61,692 nucleotides of DNA, taken from contig CAKQJE010000015.1 in the NCBI GenBank assembly GCA_934247225.1, positions 1 through 61,692 of the forward strand, read 5' to 3'. The notes under the pieces were generated by a model. It was not told the DNA's origin. It ran no database searches and saw nothing but the letters and a program-made list of their open reading frames with translations. Of the stretch, positions 43,054 to 50,598 are shown one piece after another; within the stretch, counting starts at the first letter, position 1; each line of letters opens with the position of its first letter. The position numbers were made by a program, and so were the translations under genes. The DNA is from an uncultured Clostridia bacterium. GTDB taxonomy: Bacteria; Bacillota; Clostridia; Christensenellales; Borkfalkiaceae.

Positions 43054-44079
43054 ATGAGAGGTTGGCAAATAACCGAACAGGGCAAAATCGGTGAAATCAA
43101 TAAAATAGAAAGTTTAAGCGGAGTGGACAGCGTCAAGATAAAACTCACGCGCACGCTTATCACCGAAGAAGACGTAGCGATTTTTGCGGGCGACGATAAA
43201 TCGGTAAAACTTCCGATAATCCCCGGAAGAGCGGCGGTCGGACAGATCACCGAACTCGGGCAGCCGTCGCCTTATCTCGATAAAGGCGTGAGAGTTTTTC
43301 TTTCCCCCGTTAAAGCGTGCGGCGAATGCTATCACTGCACCAACGGCAAACCCGAAAAATGTTATAATTTTAAAATTGCGGGGCGTAATTCGGACGGTTT
43401 TTTAAAGGACTTCGCAGTTCTCGATTCGGACGAGGTTTATTCTCTTCCGCAAACCGTTAAGGACGACGACGCCGTTTATATCGATTACGTTACGCTTGCC
43501 GTTTCCGCAATCGACAAACTCAACATCGAAAAAGGGCAGCATATCGCGATTTTCGGTTCGTCGGTTTTAGGCTCGATCATCGCTCAGCTTATTATTTATT
43601 ATCAGGGAGTACCCATTCTGGTCGGTAACGACGATAACGAGCTTCTGCTCGCTAAAAAATCGGGCATTTATTACACCGTCAAGGCTTCGCAAAGAACCGA
43701 TAAAGAAATCGCTTCGTTTACAAGCGGAAGAATGGCGGAAAAGGTGGTTTACCTCACCCGTTCGGGAATCCCCGCGGAACTTGCGTACAAAGTTGCCGCT
43801 CCCTCCGCAACCGTCGCACTCGTCGGTTACTCCTCGCCTAACCTGAAAGTTCCTTTCGGTACGGCTATGAGTAAACAGCTTACGAACGTGTGCGTGACAA
43901 ACGGCTACGGAAACGCCGAAGCGGCGATTAATATTTTATCGAACAAAGCCATCGACCTTTCCAATTACAAGCTTCCCGTTACAAAAATGGAAGCGATAGA
44001 AAAGAATATGGCGGATCGTCTTGAAATTTACAAGGCGGGAAATATTGTCCCCGGGCTTCTTGTAAATATGCTCGGGTAA
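43054..44079 (+). CDS. Zinc-type alcohol dehydrogenase-like (MDR) protein lacking catalytic ligands
   Basis: 341 residues from the ATG at 43054, supported by AAGGTGG at 43043-43049; an in-frame ATG at 43024 would add 10 residues. The MDR layout is kept: a GroES-like half with the structural zinc cluster CGECYHCTNGKPEKC and a Rossmann half (HIAIFGSSVLGSIIAQL). The catalytic zinc residues are absent: the usual Cys position reads LITEEDV and the usual GHE reads GRAAVG. The nucleotide loop is also unusual (GSSVLGS). It may have lost dehydrogenase activity or act by another mechanism. Confidence 0.8.
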   Translation: MRGWQITEQGKIGEINKIESLSGVDSVKIKLTRTLITEEDVAIFAGDDKSVKLPIIPGRAAVGQITELGQPSPYLDKGVRVFLSPVKACGECYHCTNGKPEKCYNFKIAGRNSDGFLKDFAVLDSDEVYSLPQTVKDDDAVYIDYVTLAVSAIDKLNIEKGQHIAIFGSSVLGSIIAQLIIYYQGVPILVGNDDNELLLAKKSGIYYTVKASQRTDKEIASFTSGRMAEKVVYLTRSGIPAELAYKVAAPSATVALVGYSSPNLKVPFGTAMSKQLTNVCVTNGYGNAEAAINILSNKAIDLSNYKLPVTKMEAIEKNMADRLEIYKAGNIVPGLLVNMLG

Positions 44080-44104
44080 TAAAATTTTAAGTTTAATCAT
44101 TTGC

Positions 44105-44130
44105 GGGCGATCAATGATCGCCCCTTTTTT
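44105..44130 (+). terminator. Terminator of the MDR gene
   Basis: GGGCGATC (44105-44112) pairs with GATCGCCC (44116-44123), followed by CTTTTTT. Confidence 0.88.
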
Positions 44131-44208
44131 ATATAACAAACAAAGATAATCGGTATCGCCTCACAACTCTATAAACAAATGCGGGCGACAATTTATCACC
44201 CGCATACA

Positions 44209-44781
44209 TTATGTTTTGTTCAACTTTTTATATATCGTTCTGATTATAAAGTAAGAAATCGTTGCGGCTATCCCTCCGACGATCAAACCGCCGAGAACGT
44301 CCGATGCGTAATGCACGACAAAATAAATCCTCGTGAAACCCATAACGAGCGGAATAATCAAAAAAGCCCACGAATAACGCTTATTTAACGATAAAAACAA
44401 CGAAATTCCGAACGCCGTTGCCGCCGTAGTATGCCCGGAAGGGAACGAATACCCGCTCTCGACCAAACTCCCCGCGGCTTTCCATACCGTATAAAATTCC
44501 GAAGTCGTATCCGAAAAAGGTCGTGCGCGCGCGACTGCGTTTTTCAGAATGATATTAGTAAATAAAAAGCCAAAAGCAAGCGCGACAAGCGCGGCAACAC
44601 CCGTTTTTCGCGTTTTGCCGAAGATCAACATTATAGCGGCGGCGATAATGAAAATCAACCCCGCGTTTCCGCTTAGCGTTATCGCTTTGAAAATCGGCGT
44701 TAAAACCACCCCGCAAATCGAGCGCAAGCCGTCCGCGATTTTCAAAAAAAACAAATCCGCAGGCAATAAAAATTCAAACAT
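44209..44781 (-). CDS. PAP2-family membrane phosphatase
   Basis: 190 residues from the ATG at 44781, chosen because AAAAGGAT lies just upstream; a start at 44829 would run through a hairpin. It has about five helices and the PAP2 signature in three parts: KNAVARARPF, SFPSGHTTAATAFG and TRIYFVVHYASDVLGG, which supply the catalytic histidines. Relatives dephosphorylate undecaprenyl pyrophosphate (BcrC type) or phosphatidate. It follows the DUF368 gene, a proposed undecaprenyl-phosphate flippase family, so lipid-carrier recycling is the best guess. Confidence 0.87.
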   Translation of the reverse strand: MFEFLLPADLFFLKIADGLRSICGVVLTPIFKAITLSGNAGLIFIIAAAIMLIFGKTRKTGVAALVALAFGFLFTNIILKNAVARARPFSDTTSEFYTVWKAAGSLVESGYSFPSGHTTAATAFGISLFLSLNKRYSWAFLIIPLVMGFTRIYFVVHYASDVLGGLIVGGIAATISYFIIRTIYKKLNKT

Positions 44782-44798
44782 ATCCTTTTTACAACTTC

Positions 44799-44823
44799 GC
44801 CGACCCGCTTTCTGCGGGTCGGC
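44799..44823 (-). promoter_or_regulatory. Hairpin between DUF368 and PAP2 genes
   Basis: Bases 44799-44808 pair perfectly with 44814-44823 around a 5-base loop, 9 bases past the DUF368 stop. There is no T-run, so partial attenuation rather than full termination is likely. Confidence 0.55.
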
Positions 44824-44831
44824 GTTCATAT

Positions 44832-45788
44832 TTATTTTACGTTTTTATCTCTTTCGTATTTAACGAGTTTGTATGCAAGGAAAATTCCCGCAACGAACAA
44901 AATTATTCCGCAAATAAATTCGACTACGGGCAACCCTTGTTCCGCCCAACCGACATAAACGGCGTAAGTTTCGGGATTGAAAAACATTGTTATCGCCGCG
45001 CCGAGCGAAAGCCCCGCGATAAGATTGAACGAATTCGTTCTGTATTTCTCCAATATCCCCGAGAGAATTTTCGAAAACGTCAGAAGCCCCGCAATGAAAC
45101 CGACAAGCAGACACACAAAAACCATAAGAACGGGGATATTTTGAAGAAGCCCGAACCCGACCGAGTTCATAAGCGGCGTGAAATAGCCGAATATCATTAA
45201 AAGCGCCGTTGCGGAAAGCCCCGGGACGATCTGAGTTATCGCTATCGCGTAACCCAATACGATAAACATTATATAATGATAAATTCTGAGATTTTCGAGG
45301 GTACGCTCTGCTCCGCCAGATACAACAGATATTACCGAAAATGCTATCGGAATAAGTATGCCGAGAATTAATAAAATATTTCTGAGCGGCGTACGCGATT
45401 TATCTTCCAATTGGTCTGAAATCGCAGGGAACGAGCCGAACATAAGCCCGGCAAACAGTGCGATGACCGTGAACGGAAACAAATTGAGAAGTTGTTTAAC
45501 CCCGAAAAAGCCGCCGATTATACCGATTATACCGCCGATTATTATCGGCAACAAAAACATAAAGCATTTTTTAAATTTTTTAAAGACGTTGCCCATCGCG
45601 AAAAGCAGTTTTTCGTACAACCCGAAAATTATCGCGACAGCCGCGCCGCTTACGCCGGGAACAATAATCGCAAGGCCTATAAAAACTCCGAGCAAACCGC
45701 CTTTTAAAATCTGTTTTTTATTCTCGTAAGCAAGCGAAACTTCTTCTTTCGAAGCAATTTCCTCTTTGGAAATGATTTCTTCTCCCAT
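44832..45788 (-). CDS. DUF368 membrane protein, putative undecaprenyl-phosphate flippase
   Basis: 318 residues with about nine membrane helices. The family signature GGLLGVFIGLAIIVPGVSG lies after a charged N-terminus, and a second inverted copy (ITQIVPGLSATALLMIFG) occurs in the other half. DUF368 proteins (PopT) have been shown in other bacteria to return undecaprenyl phosphate across the membrane. An AAAGGAG site precedes the ATG. It is operonic with the PAP2 phosphatase. Confidence 0.88.
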   Translation of the reverse strand: MGEEIISKEEIASKEEVSLAYENKKQILKGGLLGVFIGLAIIVPGVSGAAVAIIFGLYEKLLFAMGNVFKKFKKCFMFLLPIIIGGIIGIIGGFFGVKQLLNLFPFTVIALFAGLMFGSFPAISDQLEDKSRTPLRNILLILGILIPIAFSVISVVSGGAERTLENLRIYHYIMFIVLGYAIAITQIVPGLSATALLMIFGYFTPLMNSVGFGLLQNIPVLMVFVCLLVGFIAGLLTFSKILSGILEKYRTNSFNLIAGLSLGAAITMFFNPETYAVYVGWAEQGLPVVEFICGIILFVAGIFLAYKLVKYERDKNVK

Positions 45789-45819
45789 ATCATACTCCTT
45801 TTAGCGGTTTTACAATATC

Positions 45820-45905
45820 ATTATATCATATGTTTACATAAATGTCGTTAAAACGAATGTAATTTATGTAAATTCTTTATTCGCGTGTAAAGTAGTTTAT
45901 GTAAA
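45820..45905 (-). promoter_or_regulatory. Promoter of DUF368 gene with three TTTATGTAAA-type boxes
   Basis: On the minus strand, ACGACA (45843-45848), a 17-base spacer and TATAAT (45820-45825). TTTACATAAA sits at 45833-45842, and its exact inverse TTTATGTAAA at 45863-45872 and 45896-45905. The first box touches the -35 element. This looks like a repressor or activator site. Confidence 0.55.
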
Positions 45906-45909
45906 ATTT

Positions 45910-46300
45910 TTATTCGTGCGCATAATTGTACAGTTTCTGTACATTTTCGGGAAGCGAAGACGGAAGCATTGCTTTTATATTTTCTTCTCCGCCGTCCTTT
46001 ATCGCCGTTTCGTAATACCAGCATTTAAATTCGAGCATCGCGAGAGTTTTTCTGAGCTTTTCCATTTCCTCTTCGATGGCGATTTTCCTTTCCTCGAATA
46101 TTTGTTTTCTTTCCGCGTAAGTTTCCTTACCCATCCGGCAAAGACCGATGAATTTCTTTATATCCTTGATTTCGAGTCCCGTTTTTTTGAGACATTCGAT
46201 TATTCTCAGCGTTTCTACGTCGCTTTCTCTGAATTTTCTTATGCCCGAAGATCTCGGAATGTCCGTAAAAAGCCCTTCTCTCAAAGCGAACCCGCTTTGA
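45910..46300 (-). pseudogene. 5'-truncated MerR-type regulator
   Basis: From EGLFTDIPRSSGIRKF onwards the frame matches MerR regulators: the second half of the winged HTH, DVETLRIIECLKKTGLEIKDI, and the coiled-coil dimer helix. The first HTH part that normally precedes EGLF (about 25 residues ending in RYY) is missing. Homology stops at the perfect hairpin 46276-46305. A longer open frame upstream to 46656 is unrelated sequence antisense to other genes. Without the first helices DNA binding should fail. Confidence 0.72.
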
Positions 46301-46305
46301 GAGAA
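46276..46305. repeat. Perfect 13-bp palindrome at a gene-truncation junction
   Basis: Bases 46276-46288 pair perfectly with 46293-46305 around AACC. It lies exactly where the MerR homology (minus strand) ends and the membrane-protein homology (plus strand) begins. Confidence 0.85.
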
Positions 46306-46578
46306 TGTCTCGTTAAGAGATACCCGAGAAGCGCGTTTGTTTTCACGGACAAACTTTCGACGCATTGTTTTAACAAAGAAGCGGTTATCCTTGCGGAAAT
46401 TTGCGGAATAGGGGTATTTATGCTTGCCGTGACGATTTTCCAAAGCGTATCGCCATTCACCCCCGCAACGATCTGGGGACAGATTCAGACGGGACTTATC
46501 GGACTTTTCCTTCAAGCGGCGATCATTCCGTTTATCGTTATCGGACTTAAAAAGGTTATAGACAAAGACAATGACTGA
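46306..46578 (+). pseudogene. 5'-truncated multi-pass membrane protein (ECF S-component-like?)
   Basis: The frame begins inside normal-looking protein (LVKRYPRSAFVFTDKLSTH) and has two membrane helices (AVILAEICGIGVFMLAVTIF and a second with GLIGLFLQAAIIPFIVIGLK) before TGA at 46576-46578. No start codon or ribosome binding site is placed sensibly upstream. It resembles the last part of a transporter substrate-binding subunit, but the assignment is weak. The stop overlaps the DUF1893 start by 8 bases, so the two were an operon before truncation. Confidence 0.55.
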
Positions 46579-46993
46579 TCTCGAAATCGCAAAAAACGCC
46601 CTTAACGGGCATTCGATCGTGTTGGTAAAAAACGGCGAAACAATCGTAAGCGACAAAAGAGGAGTCGCCCCGCTCGTGGATTTTTTAAGCGAAGGAAAAA
46701 CGTTCGCGGGATTTTCCGCGGCAGACCTCGTTGTCGGGAAAGCCGCCGCGATGCTTTTCGTTAAAGCAGGCGTGAAATCGGTTTTTGCGAAAGTTATTTC
46801 TTCGGCGGGAAAAGCTTATCTCGAAAGGCATAACGTCGCCGTTTCGTTCGGGGAAATTACCGAAAAAATAATGAACCGAACCAAAACCGACGTTTGCCCT
46901 ATGGAAAAAACCGTTGAAAACACCGACGATTTCGAGCAAGGTTTTATCGCTTTGAAAAACAAACTCGAAGAACTAAGAAACAATAAAAAATAA
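46571..46993 (+). CDS. DUF1893 domain protein
   Basis: 140 residues. The family pattern is clear: SIVLVKNGETIVSDKRGVAPLVDFL, AADLVVGKAAAMLFVKAGVKSVFAKVISSAGKAYL, and a CP motif near residue 115. The function is unknown; the fold relates to cytidine-deaminase-like proteins, by family knowledge. It overlaps the truncated membrane gene and so has lost its original promoter. Confidence 0.85.
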   Translation: MTDLEIAKNALNGHSIVLVKNGETIVSDKRGVAPLVDFLSEGKTFAGFSAADLVVGKAAAMLFVKAGVKSVFAKVISSAGKAYLERHNVAVSFGEITEKIMNRTKTDVCPMEKTVENTDDFEQGFIALKNKLEELRNNKK

Positions 46994-46996
46994 AAT

Positions 46997-47041
46997 ACGG
47001 CGGAACGAAATTCGTAACCTGTACGAAATTCGTTCCGCCGT
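46997..47041. terminator. Bidirectional terminator between convergent genes
   Basis: ACGGCGGAACGAA and its inverse form a 13-bp stem that continues past one mismatch for 5 more pairs (arms 46997-47015 and 47023-47041). It separates DUF1893 (+) and the 167-residue membrane protein (-). Confidence 0.78.
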
Positions 47042-47045
47042 TTCC

Positions 47046-47549
47046 TTATATAAAATTCACCGTTATATTAACGAAATTTTCAAGCCTTTTTCTGCGCATC
47101 AAAAGCCCGCTTCTTTCTATAAAAAATTGGTCGACCGCTTCCCAGATGAAAACCCAGGCGAAAATATCCACGCATTCCGTCCAGATTTCGTTTTTGAAAA
47201 TACCGTCCACAAAGAACATGGCGGCAAGCGCGATCACGCCTATAATCGTAAAAATCATCGAAACGAACGTTTTTCTGCGTATATCTCGTTCCGTTTCGCA
47301 ACGTTTAAGTTCGAAATAATTTTTTATCGCGTCGGCATAAACAGGTTTTTCTTTATCGTCGACGCAGTCGCCTTTGATCGTGAGTTTTATTTCCGCTTTC
47401 GGATGAAATTCCCTTGCCGCGTTTTCCAGAAACTCCGCCACTTCGGACGAAATAACGGGTTTATCGCTCGGCGAATACTTGGACAAAAAGTCGGAATCGT
47501 CGGTTATGCTGAGCGTTATTTCAGCGTTTTGTATCGTCTTTTTCTTCAT
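47046..47549 (-). CDS. Hypothetical protein with two C-terminal membrane helices
   Basis: 167 residues from the ATG at 47549 (MKKKTIQNAEITLSITDD); a longer frame from 47624 lies mostly inside the EamA gene. A soluble N-terminal domain of about 85 residues has alternating strands. It is followed by two helices (FVSMIFTIIGVIALAAMFFV and a Trp-rich one around IFAWVFIWEAVDQFF) and a basic tail. I do not recognise the family. The first 29 bases overlap the EamA 3' end, so translation is likely coupled. Confidence 0.6.
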   Translation of the reverse strand: MKKKTIQNAEITLSITDDSDFLSKYSPSDKPVISSEVAEFLENAAREFHPKAEIKLTIKGDCVDDKEKPVYADAIKNYFELKRCETERDIRRKTFVSMIFTIIGVIALAAMFFVDGIFKNEIWTECVDIFAWVFIWEAVDQFFIERSGLLMRRKRLENFVNITVNFI

Positions 47550-48525
47550 AATCGTTTGTTTCTCCGCCCGTACTACGGCTTTCTCTTTCGTTTTTTCTCT
47601 TCTCGATTGCTTTTTTAACCGCACCTAAGTCCGTTTCGTTTAAAATAAGCGTGATTAAAATAATCGAGAATCCTATAATTATAAATACGTTAAGGTTGTT
47701 CTGCCCGAAAATAAACTCGAACATTACGCCGAAAACGCCTTCGAAACACATTATAATCGAAGTCGTCGTTGCGGAAGTTACTTTCTGCCCGTACATCTGA
47801 GCGAACTGAGCAAAACCCGTGGCTATAACCGCAAGATATAAAATCTTCCACACGGCTTCCGCGCTTAGCGAAAGCTCCGCGCCGTGACGGGGAAACTCCC
47901 ATACAAGCGACGTGAGCGTGCATAAAACCGCAGCCGTTAATATTTCGAACGTCAACAAAAGCATGGCGTCGTCGCCGTCGCAGGTATAATGCGAAATTAA
48001 AATGATTTGCAACGCGTAAAACAATCCACTGAAAATCGTAAGCCCGTCCCCGAGAATTTCATTGGACGCCTTTTCCGTCTTGCCGAAAAACGCAATCAGC
48101 AAAACTCCGCAAAAACACATGATCGCCGCCACGAAATTTTTCTTGGAAGGACGCTTTTTAAAAAACAGCCAGGACAAAAACGGCACGAGTATACAATAAA
48201 TTTCGGTTAAGAAAGCATTTTTGGACGGCGTCGTAAAGTTTAAAGCCACGGTTTGCACGGCATACGCCATAAACAGCACCGCGCCCAGACTCATACCGTG
48301 AAGAAATAGCTTTTTATTGAGAAATTTGAATTTTTTAACGGAAAAAAGTACGAAAATAAGACTCGCGATCAAAAACCTTGCCGCAAGAATAAAAAAAGTA
48401 AAGTTGCCGTTGCCGAGTTCGGAAAGAGTATCTTTTAAGATGACGAAAGAACTCCCCCAAACCAAAGTTGCGGAAAACAGAAGAACTTTACCTATTATAT
48501 TTTTCTTTCTCTCATTTTTTTCCAT
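47521..48525 (-). CDS. EamA/DMT-family transporter
   Basis: 334 residues with ten predicted helices in two EamA repeats (first with LVWGSSFVILKD, second with FSGLFYALQIILISHYT). Drug/metabolite transporters export amino acids, nucleosides or other small molecules, and the substrate cannot be told. The C-terminal tail is strongly charged. GGGG lies just before the ATG. Confidence 0.88.
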   Translation of the reverse strand: MEKNERKKNIIGKVLLFSATLVWGSSFVILKDTLSELGNGNFTFFILAARFLIASLIFVLFSVKKFKFLNKKLFLHGMSLGAVLFMAYAVQTVALNFTTPSKNAFLTEIYCILVPFLSWLFFKKRPSKKNFVAAIMCFCGVLLIAFFGKTEKASNEILGDGLTIFSGLFYALQIILISHYTCDGDDAMLLLTFEILTAAVLCTLTSLVWEFPRHGAELSLSAEAVWKILYLAVIATGFAQFAQMYGQKVTSATTTSIIMCFEGVFGVMFEFIFGQNNLNVFIIIGFSIILITLILNETDLGAVKKAIEKRKNERESRSTGGETNDYEEKDDTKR

Positions 48526-48652
48526 TACCCCGACTCTCTTATCGAAAAAAATTTTCGGCGACTTTCAATCGATTAATGCTCGTTCGTCAAAATTTATTCT
48601 ACGAAAACAAGGCGAATAGCTAAGCTATCCGCCTTAATTATTCATTTTCCGA

Positions 48653-48841
48653 TCAATCGGCGTTATCAGTTGCGACAACTGCCTTTCCGTCATAGTATCC
48701 GCATTTGGGGCAAACCTTGTGCGGAGCTTTGAGTTCATGACACTGAGGACACGCAACCAAAGTCGGCGCGGTCAATTTGGAGTTATTGGAAAATCTTGTT
48801 CTTGCTCTCATTTTGGAAGTCTTATGCTTAGGAACTGCCAT
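48653..48841 (-). CDS. rpmF: Ribosomal protein bL32
   Basis: 62 residues: start AVPKHKTSKMRARTRFSNN and zinc ligands CPQC and CPKCG. An AGAGAGG site precedes the ATG. It follows yceD, the conserved pairing in bacteria. Confidence 0.96.
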   Translation of the reverse strand: MAVPKHKTSKMRARTRFSNNSKLTAPTLVACPQCHELKAPHKVCPKCGYYDGKAVVATDNAD

Positions 48842-48885
48842 TGTTTTGTACCTCTCTTAATTCTTTCGGTAAATACGGCTAAGAT

Positions 48886-49302
48886 TTATTGCTCGCTTTC
48901 GCTTTCGTTCTCTTTTTCGTCTTTTTCGCAATAAACCGTGTAAGGAAACGATATGACAAGCGAATCGCAAACCATTTTCGTTAAATCCACCAAACCTTTC
49001 GAAAAAGGATAAAAATCCTCTTCTTTGTCGTTCGGATCGTCCGAAAACGCCTCGTCGAAATGCGTTAAACCGCGATATTCCGTCTTTTCTCCGCATCTCG
49101 AACATTCCGTTTCCAAAACGTACGAGATTTCGCCGTTCGCATAAACCTTGTCTCCCGCAAGTTCAAGCTCGCCCGTTACCGTAACGGGGCGTTTGAACGA
49201 AGAATGCGGAAGGGTTATAAGCGAATTGTCCGGCAAATACTCGAAACAGAACGAACACCCGTCTTTACCGCTGTTTTTTAATTTTCTTACGTCTATAACC
49301 AT
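48886..49302 (-). CDS. yceD: YceD/DUF177 family protein
   Basis: 138 residues. The YceD core shows as VTGELELAGDKVYANGEISY, CSRCGEKTEYRG and DLTKMVCDSLVISFPYTVYC. It is linked to rRNA or fatty-acid metabolism by its constant position before rpmF, but the exact role is open. The promoter at 49316-49344 predicts only a 7-base leader with no proper ribosome binding site. Confidence 0.85.
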   Translation of the reverse strand: MVIDVRKLKNSGKDGCSFCFEYLPDNSLITLPHSSFKRPVTVTGELELAGDKVYANGEISYVLETECSRCGEKTEYRGLTHFDEAFSDDPNDKEEDFYPFSKGLVDLTKMVCDSLVISFPYTVYCEKDEKENESESEQ

Positions 49303-49315
49303 ATATAGCCTTACA

Positions 49316-49344
49316 ATTATATATTATTTATTTTTCGTTGTCAA
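49316..49344 (-). promoter_or_regulatory. Consensus promoter of yceD-rpmF, very short leader
   Basis: On the minus strand, TTGACA (49339-49344), a 17-base spacer and TATAAT (49316-49321). The expected start near 49309 is 7 bases before the ATG at 49302. Confidence 0.8.
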
Positions 49345-49377
49345 TTTTTTTTCAAGACTTTATCCGAAATTTTTAAC

Positions 49378-50574
49378 TTATTTTGCAAGTCTTTCGGTGT
49401 CGCGGGCGATAACGAGTTCCTCGTTGGTGGGAATTACGAGAACCTTGACCTTTCCGCCCTCTGCGGTTATGTCGCAGATGCCGTCGCCGAGATGATCGTT
49501 TTTGGCGTTATCTATCTCTATTCCCATAAATCCGAGGTCGGAAGCTACGGCTTTTCTTACCGCGCCGTCATGCTCGCCGATACCCGCAGTGAATACCACG
49601 CAATCTACCCCGCCCATTGCCGCGGCGTAAGCTCCGAGATATTTCTTGCAGCTGTAACAGAACACGTCCAGAGCAAGCTGCGCTCTGTGATTGCCTTTTT
49701 CGGCAGCCGCCGTTAAATCTCTGAAATCGGAAGAAACTCCGCTGAGTCCCGAAACGCCCGATTTTTTATTGAGATATGTAAGCGTTTCCGCAAGAGTCAT
49801 CTTGTATTTTTCCGCCAGAAATTCTACGATCGCGGGATCGAGATCGCCCGATCTCGTTCCCATGGGAACGCCGCCGAGCGGAGTGAAGCTCATGGACGTA
49901 TCCACGCTCTTTCCGCCTTTGACCGCGGAAATGGACGATCCGTTGCCGAGGTGCATCGTTATGACCTTGAAATTTGCGTCGCCTTCTCTTCCGAGGTATT
50001 TAGCCGCTTCCTGCGAAACGAATCTGTGGCTCGTGCCGTGGAAACCGTATCTTCTGATTTTGAAATCGGTATACGCTTCGTAAGGAATACCGTAAATATA
50101 AGCCTTTTCGGGCATCGTGGAATGGAAAGCCGTATCGAATACGCCTACCATCGGAACGCCGGGCATAATCGCCTGGCAAGCTCTTACCCCGATAATGTTT
50201 GCGGGCTGATGAAGAGGCGCGAGTTCGGAAAGATCTTCGATCGTCTTCATAACGTCATCGGTCAAAAGAACGGAATCGTTGAAAACCTCGCCGCTGTGGA
50301 CTATTCTGTGACCTACCGCGTCTATTTCCTTCATGGACGAAATCGCGCCGTAATTTTTATCGACGAGCGCGTTTAAAACGACCTGAATCGCTTCCTTATG
50401 CGTCGGCATCGGAGCTTCTATGACCTGCTCTTTTCCGTTTGCCTTATGTTTACAGAACGACCCGTCGAGACCTATTCTTTCGCAGCCGCCCTTTGCGATC
50501 GCTTTTTCGGTCGCCATATCGATAAGCTGATATTTAAGAGACGAACTGCCTGCGTTTATAACTAAAATTTTCAT
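49378..50574 (-). CDS. ackA: Acetate kinase
   Basis: 398 residues, full length. It has the N-terminal VINAGSSSLKYQL, central GFHGTSHRFVSQEA, MHLGNGSSISAVKGG and MGTRSGDLDP motifs. It converts acetyl phosphate and ADP to acetate and ATP at the end of fermentation. It lies 24 bases after pta, in the usual pta-ackA operon. Confidence 0.97.
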   Translation of the reverse strand: MKILVINAGSSSLKYQLIDMATEKAIAKGGCERIGLDGSFCKHKANGKEQVIEAPMPTHKEAIQVVLNALVDKNYGAISSMKEIDAVGHRIVHSGEVFNDSVLLTDDVMKTIEDLSELAPLHQPANIIGVRACQAIMPGVPMVGVFDTAFHSTMPEKAYIYGIPYEAYTDFKIRRYGFHGTSHRFVSQEAAKYLGREGDANFKVITMHLGNGSSISAVKGGKSVDTSMSFTPLGGVPMGTRSGDLDPAIVEFLAEKYKMTLAETLTYLNKKSGVSGLSGVSSDFRDLTAAAEKGNHRAQLALDVFCYSCKKYLGAYAAAMGGVDCVVFTAGIGEHDGAVRKAVASDLGFMGIEIDNAKNDHLGDGICDITAEGGKVKVLVIPTNEELVIARDTERLAK

Positions 50575-50598
50575 ATTTTTACCCCGTTTATATTATTT

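Noticed and set aside
46306..46656. N-terminal part of a long minus-strand frame continuing upstream of the MerR homology
   Set aside because: It is antisense to the membrane-protein remnant and DUF1893, and no HTH start or family match appears there.
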